Notes under the pieces: generated by a model
The model's database searches: none
Told to the model about the DNA's origin: nothing
The model's input: the letters and a program-made list of their open reading frames with translations, nothing else
Made by a program: the position numbers and the translations under genes
Origin: JBFMDN01 sp040753915
GTDB taxonomy: Bacteria; Desulfobacterota; Desulfomonilia; Desulfomonilales; Desulfomonilaceae
Assembly (NCBI GenBank): GCA_040753915.1
Contig: JBFMDN010000028.1
Location: 4,125-68,124, forward strand
Reading direction: 5' to 3'
Length of the DNA stretch: 64,000 nucleotides
Shown: one piece after another, positions 17,686 through 25,209 of the stretch
Numbering within the stretch: position 1 is the stretch's first letter
Layout: every line of letters starts with the position of its first letter

Positions 17686-18348
17686 TTACGCCATCAGGCT
17701 GTAACGAGTTACTCTGCGAAAATTACTGGAGAAAGGTAGAATACCCTCCCAGATTTGGTCCTCTCGCAAGCCAACGGGGGGGGTTCCATGGAGAGTGTCG
17801 CCGGGACCCGCCATCCGTATGACAGATCCTCCGGGGTTCAGCAGCGAGACAAACAGAGTGAGTACACTGGGATCAGAGGAGAAAGCGCGAGATACCGCCA
17901 CATCGAACAAAGGAGACGGAGGGTGCCGAAGGAGCTTGTCCAGGGTGCTGTGAAGAAATCTTAGGTCTGTAAGCCCCAATTCGCGCGCTACATATTTCAG
18001 AAAAACAATTTTCTTGGCATCTTTGTCCAATAAGGTCAGATTCAAACCCGGATCGGCAATTCTCAAGACCATTCCTGGAAATCCGGCTCCAGTTCCCACA
18101 TCGAGAATCCGCAACCCTGATCCCAGGGGCATCACCTTAAAGACCGTCAAGGAATCCACGATGTGAAAAATAGTCATATCAACGGGATCGGTCAGAGATG
18201 TGAGATTAATTCGCCGATTCCACTGGGCGAGGAGGGAGAGGTAATGCAGAATTTTCTCATTTCGGTTGATTGGCAGGCTGACTTCCAAGATCCTACAAGA
18301 TTCCTCAATAATCTCCCGAGGATCATGTAGATTCCCTGGTGACCTCAT
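17686..18348 (-). CDS. rsmG: 16S rRNA (guanine-N7) methyltransferase RsmG (GidB)
   Basis: Methylates G527 of 16S rRNA. The LAQWNRRINLTSLTDP segment, the FHIVDSLTV motif and the SAM-binding ILDVGTGAGFPGMVL are family hallmarks. About 220 aa, normal length. The ATG at 18348 has GGGGTGG upstream; the frame is open ten codons further. It overlaps the end of cutA by 26 bases and sits at the usual place upstream of parAB near the origin, but mnmE, yidC, rnpA and rpmH, which often accompany it, are not here. Confidence 0.93.
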   Translation of the reverse strand: MRSPGNLHDPREIIEESCRILEVSLPINRNEKILHYLSLLAQWNRRINLTSLTDPVDMTIFHIVDSLTVFKVMPLGSGLRILDVGTGAGFPGMVLRIADPGLNLTLLDKDAKKIVFLKYVARELGLTDLRFLHSTLDKLLRHPPSPLFDVAVSRAFSSDPSVLTLFVSLLNPGGSVIRMAGPGDTLHGTPPVGLREDQIWEGILPFSSNFRRVTRYSLMA

Positions 18349-18649
18349 CAATCCACCCCAGATATTCAGGCAGGCCATCTTGTATAATAAAACTAATAAT
18401 CTCAGGTACTTCGTAAGGGTGCATTTCTCGCACGATCCGCTGAACGTCCGGGAACAGGCTCTGCCGGGTTTTTACGATCAAGAGGCGCTCTGTCTCGTCG
18501 CAAACCTGTCCTTTCCAGAAATAAATTGAGCGAATCTCAGGCGCGATGTTGACACAAGCCGCGAGTTTTTGTTCCACTAGAGCGCGCGCGATGACAACTC
18601 CTCTGTCCAAATCGTCAATGGTCACAAGGCATAGGATGTAGGGACCCAT
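18323..18649 (-). CDS. cutA: CutA-like divalent-cation tolerance protein
   Basis: 108-aa trimeric CutA1-family protein. Diagnostic segments are the N-terminal hydrophobic strand then ARALVEQKLAACVNI, IYFWKGQV, and the REMHPYEVPEIISF motif with the C-terminal YLGWIDEVT. I start at the ATG at 18649, preceded by GGAG five bases away; the frame continues upstream without similarity. The family is linked to copper/divalent metal tolerance in some bacteria, but its biochemical role is unclear. Translationally overlapped with rsmG. Confidence 0.93.
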   Translation of the reverse strand: MGPYILCLVTIDDLDRGVVIARALVEQKLAACVNIAPEIRSIYFWKGQVCDETERLLIVKTRQSLFPDVQRIVREMHPYEVPEIISFIIQDGLPEYLGWIDEVTREST

Positions 18650-18897
18650 ATTCACTCCATATTGTGCTTTTTTGTTGACAAACCACAACACCTTGTATAT
18701 GCTCCCCCCCGATTTGAGGGAACGGAGCAATCCCGACCAGAGGACCAAGAGGCCACATTGTATCCTGTTCTCGCGCGAATAACAACCCCCCGGACTAACA
18801 CTGTAGGATGCATTCATCATGGTACATTGACCTTTACTTGCGAAAAAACGGGGGAATCTAGCTAACTTCTTTCTGAAGCTGGTTAGTGGAGTCTATC

Positions 18898-19449
18898 ATG
18901 ACAACCGGATCAGGAGAAATGTTCAAGATAGGAGACATAGTAGTCTATCCTGTCCACGGCGTGGCGCGAATAATGGATATAAAAACCGAGCGCATAGGTG
19001 GATCTGACCAATTATGCTATATTTTGGAGACAGAAATAAAAACCGCGAATGTTCGACCGGTTATAAAACTTCCTGTAGACAAGGTCTTATCAAACCGGGT
19101 CAGGCGAATCGTGTCAGAAGAGGAAGTCCCCAGGGTAATTGATATTCTCCAGAAGAGAAGTCTTAAGACCGATACACAGACGTGGAATCGCCGCCAGCGT
19201 GAATACCAGGAGAAAATGCGTACAGGAAGCATATTTGAGGCTGCCGAGGTTTTTCGCGATCTCAGTCTTCTCAAGGAGAGCAAAGATCTTTCCCATGGCG
19301 AGCGTAGACTGTTCGACCAGGCCAAGAACCTCCTTATCAAGGAGCTTGCGATCGCCAAGCGAACGGACGAGAGCGAAATAGAGCGGACCATAGGCAATAT
19401 TTTCAAGTCAGTTGCGACCCTTCCGAGCTCTGACGAGAGTACCAGCTAG
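18898..19449 (+). CDS. carD: CarD-family transcriptional regulator (CdnL type)
   Basis: RNA-polymerase-binding protein that stabilises open complexes at rRNA and other promoters in Myxococcus, Thermus and mycobacteria. The N-terminal Tudor-like RNAP-interaction domain begins FKIGDIVVYPVHGVARI, with the family CYILE strand, and the C-terminal all-helical DNA-binding part includes RSLKTDTQTWNRRQREYQEKM and the RRLFDQAKNLLIKELA helix. 183 aa is usual. I use the ATG at 18898 with GGAG six bases upstream; a GTG twelve bases earlier is possible. The PIN-TRAM gene follows after 47 bases. Confidence 0.93.
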   Translation: MTTGSGEMFKIGDIVVYPVHGVARIMDIKTERIGGSDQLCYILETEIKTANVRPVIKLPVDKVLSNRVRRIVSEEEVPRVIDILQKRSLKTDTQTWNRRQREYQEKMRTGSIFEAAEVFRDLSLLKESKDLSHGERRLFDQAKNLLIKELAIAKRTDESEIERTIGNIFKSVATLPSSDESTS

Positions 19450-19496
19450 GCACTCCCCTAAACGAATCTCGAAAATACAGAGAAAGGACCCCATCC

Positions 19497-20483
19497 GTGC
19501 GGCCGAGTGCCTTTGCTTCTGTGGTTCTTATTCTGTCATGCATGGGCTTGGGTGCGGTCACCACTATAGCGCTTTGGACGACATGGTTGGGGATAGCAAT
19601 AGGGCTGGCAGCAGGACTTCTGCTAGGCGTCGTGGCACTCCTGCTTCTCCGCTATGCCCTAAGCTGGGACTTATACTCGCTCTTGGGTGCAACTTCGGGA
19701 ATCCTCATAGGAATCGTCATAGCGTCTGTCCTAACCTCAGGGTTTCCTGCAATCCTGGAAGATCCGCGAGCATCCGCGACAGTGCGTACCCTGATACTGG
19801 TGATCTTCGTCCTAATGGGAATGGAGCTGGGAAAGGCGAAGGCACGGGAATTCAGAAAAAGGGATAAGATCGCGCAGGATCAAGCTCGCCATGTCATAGG
19901 AATTCTTGATACATCGGTCATTATTGACGGACGTCTGGCTGGTATATGCGAAACGGGATTTCTGTCCGGAGACCTCATTATTCCGGAATTCGTTCTGCGA
20001 GAGCTTCAGAACATAGCAGATTCACAGGACCCCACGAGAAGAACGCGCGGAAGACGAGGACTGGATGTTCTCAACAGGATAAAGAAACAGTCGATTGTCA
20101 CCGTGGTGATTGACGACACAGACTATCCCGCCATGGCTGACGTTGATCCAAAACTGATTCAAAGAGCCAAGGAAACCGGATACCCCATAATTACCAATGA
20201 CTTCAACTTAAACAAGGTGGCAGAAGTTCATTCCATCCGAGTACTGAACATCAATCAACTGGCCAATGCCCTAAAACCAATCATGCTGCCAGGGGAAACC
20301 ATGAAGGTCCATATAGTCAGAGAGGGAAAAGAGCCTGCTCAAGGGGTGGCATTCCTCGATGACGGAACCATGGTGGTGGTGGAGCATGGAAGGAAATATC
20401 AAGGCCAAACCATTGAGACGACCGTCACGAGTGTCCTGCAAACCCCTGCGGGAAGAATGATTTTTGCGGTTGTCAAAGAATGA
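19497..20483 (+). CDS. Membrane-anchored PIN-TRAM domain protein (YacL type)
   Basis: Four hydrophobic segments occupy residues ~5-110 (for example GIAIGLAAGLLLGVVALLLL and LILVIFVLMGMELG). A PIN nuclease-like domain follows, with ILDTSVIIDGR, an EFVLREL motif, RGLD and the late acidic ITNDFNLNKVA, so all four PIN acidic positions appear to be present. The C-terminal TRAM domain (about residues 262-322, ending in FAVVKE) is a likely RNA-binding module. Start GTG at 19497 with AGAAAGGA eight bases upstream. The CarD-PIN/TRAM pairing is common in deltaproteobacteria and Firmicutes; the usual ispD/ispF genes next door are absent. Confidence 0.88.
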   Translation: MRPSAFASVVLILSCMGLGAVTTIALWTTWLGIAIGLAAGLLLGVVALLLLRYALSWDLYSLLGATSGILIGIVIASVLTSGFPAILEDPRASATVRTLILVIFVLMGMELGKAKAREFRKRDKIAQDQARHVIGILDTSVIIDGRLAGICETGFLSGDLIIPEFVLRELQNIADSQDPTRRTRGRRGLDVLNRIKKQSIVTVVIDDTDYPAMADVDPKLIQRAKETGYPIITNDFNLNKVAEVHSIRVLNINQLANALKPIMLPGETMKVHIVREGKEPAQGVAFLDDGTMVVVEHGRKYQGQTIETTVTSVLQTPAGRMIFAVVKE

Positions 20484-20558
20484 TGGACAACTCTCGCACC
20501 GAGCAGGTGGAATCATCTCCCACTATCCATCCCACAAAGACCGCGACGAGTGATTCGG

Positions 20559-21305
20559 TTACCTTCCCGACTTCAAGTAATCCTTCCACAGCTTGAATCC
20601 AGGCTCGGGTGGCGATCCAGCATCGTTCCACCATTGGATGAAGTCGCCGTAAACAGGGAGAAACTCTTTCCATGTTCCATTGGGATTCACATTGGCCTTC
20701 CAGTCGGGATAAAGATCGTCATTGGCCAACTGAAATTCATCTTTGCCAAAGTCGGGGAACTCCTTCTTGAACGAAGCAAACTTCTCGGCTTGACTCAGTT
20801 CCTCCTGCTTCGCAACAGATTCCTGACGCGGAGAAGGCGTGGGCAGTGACTCACGTCCAGAGGGCTGGGTAAGCTCCTGTTCTCTCACGTACGAGCCCTT
20901 GCTTTCCCCTGCCTGGGATCCTTGAACAGGGGTGGGAAGATCTGACCGAAGTTTCTCCAAAGCCCCGGGAGGCTGGACCGACGAGGGCAAATCCATGGCA
21001 CCTGGCGGCGTACCGGGGATACTCGACGGCGGCATCATCGAGACAGCCTGAGGAGGAGTCTGAAGCTGAGCCTTAAGCCACCCCTTTTCCGGATCGAATT
21101 CCTGAATCCCACCAAAAAACTTGTCGATCCGGTAGGCCTTGCCAAGACCCAACGGGCTCAAGTAATGGTACCTGTTCTGGGTTGCGATGACGATAAGACC
21201 CAGTGCCACTATTCCAAGAAAGATCCAGGAGTGGAGTGTCGTCCATCCCACTGCGGTCCGATCTTGATCTTCCACCGGACGACGCCCTTCGTCATTTACG
21301 CTCAT
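20559..21305 (-). CDS. Hypothetical single-pass membrane protein, 248 aa
   Basis: ATG at 21305 has a strong AAGGAGG eight bases upstream; the longer open frame is ignored. A short charged N-terminus is followed by one membrane helix (TLHSWIFLGIVALGLIVIAT, about residues 22-42). The rest is extracytoplasmic-looking: a Pro/Ser/Gln-rich low-complexity stretch (about 80-170) and a tryptophan-rich C-terminus with repeated short acidic-aromatic motifs (FPDFGKDEF, DLYPDW, GTWKEFLPVYGDFIQWW). I do not recognise it. It is convergent with the PIN-TRAM gene and divergent from the next membrane gene, so it may share a control region with it. Confidence 0.65.
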   Translation of the reverse strand: MSVNDEGRRPVEDQDRTAVGWTTLHSWIFLGIVALGLIVIATQNRYHYLSPLGLGKAYRIDKFFGGIQEFDPEKGWLKAQLQTPPQAVSMMPPSSIPGTPPGAMDLPSSVQPPGALEKLRSDLPTPVQGSQAGESKGSYVREQELTQPSGRESLPTPSPRQESVAKQEELSQAEKFASFKKEFPDFGKDEFQLANDDLYPDWKANVNPNGTWKEFLPVYGDFIQWWNDAGSPPEPGFKLWKDYLKSGR

Positions 21306-21588
21306 CCCGATATCCTCCTTCTCTTTGTCGAGCAGTGGGAGATTACCACCACCAAAACGAGCCAACCATACCAGATTCAAAGATATTTGTAAACAAGCTC
21401 TGCATAACTGCACTTGCACCGTATGGGAATCCGTCCTGCCCATAAACCCCAAATCGTGGTGGACCGGTATCTCCCAAAAGGACCCCAAAAGATAAACCAA
21501 TGTATTTATTGATCAGTATAACATTTTTATTTGACACAATATATCCGATCTGATAAAGCATCCGCAAGAACGAATTCCGGGGTCAGGC

Positions 21589-23109
21589 ATGTTCTCTCTT
21601 TTCTCACGAAACTCCTCAAACATATTGAAATTACCGAATCATACCCTTCTTTATGGAATCGTCATAACCTCCTTAGGGATCTTTGTCAGCCTTGGATCCG
21701 TCACTCGGTTGTACGAATTAAGGGAGTTCTTCCCAATACGGCTCCCAGAGCAGGTTAATGAATTTATTCTCAACTATATCCCTTTCATCCTCGGAACCTT
21801 CATCACAACAATAGCCGCCCTTGCGGGTATCATAGTGGGTCTGAACTGGTTGACAGGAGGTCTCAGGGAAATCTTCAGTCCACGCCTTACCCTAACCCAG
21901 GTGGGAGACTATTACCGTCCGGAAGATATTTCTCTCGGCCTAAAAGAAGGACGAATCCGATCCTACGAGCGGGCACCGACTCTCTTGTTCTTTATCATAG
22001 GAAAACTATGGCGGAACGCTAGATATATATCTGAAATACCAAGAGAAATAGTTAAGAGGAACACCCGTTTCATTTGGAAAGCCGCGGCAGCCGGCATCCT
22101 AATCCATTTCGGATTCAAGACATTGGAAACGGTTCCACCGTACCTGGAAAGCATAGGGCTCGGAACAGGATACGTGATACCGTCTCCAACCCCTTTCTAC
22201 AATCTTCTTGTTATCGTATGCATCCTTAAGCTCGCGATCACTCTAAGTCTGATCCCACTCAGGCGACCTGACGCAACACGAGAGATGGACTCGATGATTG
22301 TGGAGGGCAAAGGGCATCCCTCCGTCTTCTTCTCAATATTGGAAGAAGGATCCCGCATGTTCGCAAATCGGGGCTTCTCAAACCGAATTTCACGATCCAA
22401 TCCGGTACGGTGCCAGGACGGAGAATCCCTTGTTGGAACACTCATCGAAAGCTTTCCCGAGTACGTCAAGACGTATTCCCGTACCGCTGCGACATTAAGT
22501 CTTTTTCTCGGATCCGTTATGATTCTTGTGGGATTTCTCCAAATCATCCTAGCGCAATATCCAAGTTTTTCCGTAGGATACGAAGACTTCTTCAGGCTCC
22601 ATCTCTTTGGCCTTCTCGCAGACATTGTGCTTAACGTGATGGTGATCCTCATGGGAAAGAATTTTGTGAATCAGGCTCGTGCAATCATGGGGGTTTATCG
22701 GTTCAGATCCAATCTGGTGTATGTGGAAGCCAAGGGGGATTTCGAGCGCAAAGTGCTCCCGGATCTCAGCGGTATTGTTTCGGCCGAGCGGTTGTTCAAT
22801 CCACTCGCCTCATGCGCGTTCAATGTTCGCTACTTCTCGGCAGAAGCAATTTCAGAATCAATCACACCTCAGGGAGTACGCGACCTCATCGGTTTAGAAA
22901 CCTCCACTCGGCTTGCTAAAGATGTGGCGAGATTGAAATTCTTACCATTCCACGTAAACTTCAAAGAACGGTATCCTTCCGCATGGAAGCCCGACACGGA
23001 AGCCGAGCTAGAAGAAGGCGAGGAGATTGTCCAAGCTTCTGAACCGGAGATCAACATTCCGTCGGAAAACGATCCGAGCCTACCGTTTGAATCGGGTGCT
23101 TGCAGATGA
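21589..23109 (+). CDS. Hypothetical multi-pass membrane protein, 506 aa
   Basis: At least six hydrophobic segments: residues ~20-40 (GIVITSLGIFVSLGSV), ~63-90 (IPFILGTFITTIAALAGIIVGL), ~165-180, ~203-225, ~295-320 (LSLFLGSVMILVGFLQIIL) and ~340-358. Between them are soluble loops with several Arg-rich patches, and the last ~130 residues are cytosolic-looking and end in a Glu-rich tail. I do not recognise the family. It is divergent from the single-pass protein at 20559-21305 and upstream of the PA14-like secreted protein on the same strand, so the three may form one envelope function. Confidence 0.7.
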   Translation: MFSLFSRNSSNILKLPNHTLLYGIVITSLGIFVSLGSVTRLYELREFFPIRLPEQVNEFILNYIPFILGTFITTIAALAGIIVGLNWLTGGLREIFSPRLTLTQVGDYYRPEDISLGLKEGRIRSYERAPTLLFFIIGKLWRNARYISEIPREIVKRNTRFIWKAAAAGILIHFGFKTLETVPPYLESIGLGTGYVIPSPTPFYNLLVIVCILKLAITLSLIPLRRPDATREMDSMIVEGKGHPSVFFSILEEGSRMFANRGFSNRISRSNPVRCQDGESLVGTLIESFPEYVKTYSRTAATLSLFLGSVMILVGFLQIILAQYPSFSVGYEDFFRLHLFGLLADIVLNVMVILMGKNFVNQARAIMGVYRFRSNLVYVEAKGDFERKVLPDLSGIVSAERLFNPLASCAFNVRYFSAEAISESITPQGVRDLIGLETSTRLAKDVARLKFLPFHVNFKERYPSAWKPDTEAELEEGEEIVQASEPEINIPSENDPSLPFESGACR

Positions 23110-23402
23110 CGAAAAAGTGTTCAGTCTTGCTCTCGGAGCGTGCACGCGGCCGAAAACGGTGAAGCAGCTCGTTCAAAGGGTTGACCCTTGCGGCCATACT
23201 GCTATGATACAAGTGGGTTATACATAAATGTCCGTACCTGTTCGCTATCAACGAAAGAACTCTCAGAATCGAAGGGCAGTACGGGTAAACAGAATATCAC
23301 CGAAACCCATAAGGGCTTCGGCTCACGGCACGTACCCCAGGGGTGGATCTTCTCCCGAGACGGGTCCAGCACTCCCTGTGACGGAAGGAATGAGGTAAAG
23401 AG

Positions 23403-25199
23403 ATGAATAGGTCCTTCCTACGAGTAATCGGCATAGCCCTTGCCGCCACGATCATAATGGCGGTCACGGTAAGCTTCGGTGCGGACTATCTCATTATCAA
23501 GAAGAAAGATGGCTCCACGCAAAAGGTTCCCCTGGATTTTCCGGCAGGACAGATCGAAGAATTTGATGTGCAGTCTGTCCCCCAAGAAGTGGATGTGCCT
23601 CGCCAGCCACCCTTGCGGCCCGGACAGGAACAGGAGATAAAAGAACGGGAGACCGAGACTGAAGAAAAGCCGTCAGCGACCCCCTTCATCTTTCGGGAAG
23701 GTCCAGCGCGACCTCCAAGCCAACAAGTCATCAGCCCAAGAGGTCCGGAACGAGAACCAGCCAGGCAGCCGCGCGGGCCGGTGGCTGCAACAGCTCCCAT
23801 TTCCAAAGGAACCCTCTCGGTTAATGTGTACAAGCTGCCCGAGGGGATCAAAGCTCTGCCCGATTTCAGTGCTTTGAAACCGGCTGAGGTCCTCACAACG
23901 GACGTCATCAATCTTCATCAACAGGGATCGAAGCAAGAGCCTACAGGCCTTCCTCAGGACGTGAGCAATTTAGGCATGCGATTCGTAGGCATGTTCGTGG
24001 TCTCTGGAGAAGGAATATTCAAGTGGAGATTGCATGCCAAAGACGGGGCACGAATGCACGTCGATGATAAGACCATCATAGAAATCGACGGAATTCATGA
24101 GCCGCTCTCCAAATCGGGTTTTGTACACTTGGCCGAAGGCGTCCACTCAATAGTTGTCGACAGCTTCAACTCAAGCGGTGCCCCTGTTCTACAGCTCTAC
24201 GTACAGTCACCTCTAGGAGAGGAGCAACTCTTTTCCGTCAGCAAGGGGTTGATCGGGTGGAAAGAACCGGAAAGGCCCTATGACGTGTTATGGGGGCAGG
24301 TCTATTTCGTCCCCCAAGGGAATTACCCGAAGGGTCCGGATCTATCACGCTTGAGCCCTATAGGCCGAATCATAGCACCTGAGCTAAGCATATCAGGCGG
24401 TCAAGGCATTCCGGGACTTCCGGGACGAAGAGATATGGTAGCAGTTCGCTATCAAGGATATTTTCCGGTTGATGGAGCGGGAATCTTTGCATTCAGGCTT
24501 GTTGCCGACAACTACGCAAAACTGATTATTGGGCAAGATGAGATAACAGAAATCGCAGACGGTTCCAAGCTCGGTGAACGGGGGGCGCTCGGGTGGGCCT
24601 TTCTCCAGCAGGGAAACTATCCAATAACAGTGGAATATTTTCATGCCAGGGGAGAGCCCATGCTCAAGCTCTTTGTAACAGAGCCCGAAAAGAAAGAACA
24701 GGTCTTTGCTCCGGCTCAATCCCTCGAGGGATATGCCTCCGACAGCGGGAAATTAAGCCTCATCCCAGCATTTGTCTATTTCCTCAAGCCAGGCGTAAAT
24801 AAACTCCCTAATTTCAACAAGATATCTCCTGCAGGCATGTTCTTCACTAAGGCGATCGATTACCCGTTGAACAGAGGAACGGAATACTTCCCTGGAGTTC
24901 CCCAGCGAGATGACTGGCTAGGCCTGCGATTCTACGTGAAATTTTCCCTGACTGAAGAAGAGACGGGCACATACAAGTTCCGTATTGTTTGCAGAGACGG
25001 CGCTAGACTTATTATAGGCAAGAAGATCGTCGTCAATGCCGACGGTATCGGAAAAGTCAGAGAAGAATCGGGGGAAATCGCTCTACCAGCCGGTAGCCAC
25101 GAAATGTTTCTCGATTATTTTCACACCAAAGGTCCCAATGGCCTCCAACTCTTTATTACCCCTCCCGGGGGAGAGGAAAAGGTTTTTGCGTTCAACTAG
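23403..25199 (+). CDS. Secreted protein with three PA14-like domains
   Basis: A 598-aa protein with a signal peptide (residues 1-28) and a Pro/Arg/Glu-rich stretch (~60-130). Three repeated units of ~150 aa follow, each with the same order: F(K/A)(W/F)R(L/I) strand, DGAR or DNYAK, a (I/V)I-DG or DG- turn, a G-H or QG-YPI segment and YFH-G-P(M/V)LQL(F/Y)(V/I). Examples are GIFKWRLHAKDGARMHV, GIFAFRLVADNYAKLII and GTYKFRIVCRDGARLII. This is the PA14 fold, usually carbohydrate-binding or adhesin-linked. ATG follows GAGGTAAAG directly. No catalytic domain is present, so the protein looks like a pure binding module array. Confidence 0.75.
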   Translation: MNRSFLRVIGIALAATIIMAVTVSFGADYLIIKKKDGSTQKVPLDFPAGQIEEFDVQSVPQEVDVPRQPPLRPGQEQEIKERETETEEKPSATPFIFREGPARPPSQQVISPRGPEREPARQPRGPVAATAPISKGTLSVNVYKLPEGIKALPDFSALKPAEVLTTDVINLHQQGSKQEPTGLPQDVSNLGMRFVGMFVVSGEGIFKWRLHAKDGARMHVDDKTIIEIDGIHEPLSKSGFVHLAEGVHSIVVDSFNSSGAPVLQLYVQSPLGEEQLFSVSKGLIGWKEPERPYDVLWGQVYFVPQGNYPKGPDLSRLSPIGRIIAPELSISGGQGIPGLPGRRDMVAVRYQGYFPVDGAGIFAFRLVADNYAKLIIGQDEITEIADGSKLGERGALGWAFLQQGNYPITVEYFHARGEPMLKLFVTEPEKKEQVFAPAQSLEGYASDSGKLSLIPAFVYFLKPGVNKLPNFNKISPAGMFFTKAIDYPLNRGTEYFPGVPQRDDWLGLRFYVKFSLTEEETGTYKFRIVCRDGARLIIGKKIVVNADGIGKVREESGEIALPAGSHEMFLDYFHTKGPNGLQLFITPPGGEEKVFAFN

Positions 25200-25209
25200 C
25201 ACATCAAGA

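Noticed and set aside
18662..18865. Small frame upstream of carD
   Set aside because: No start signal, antisense to the cutA upstream region, and a poor composition.
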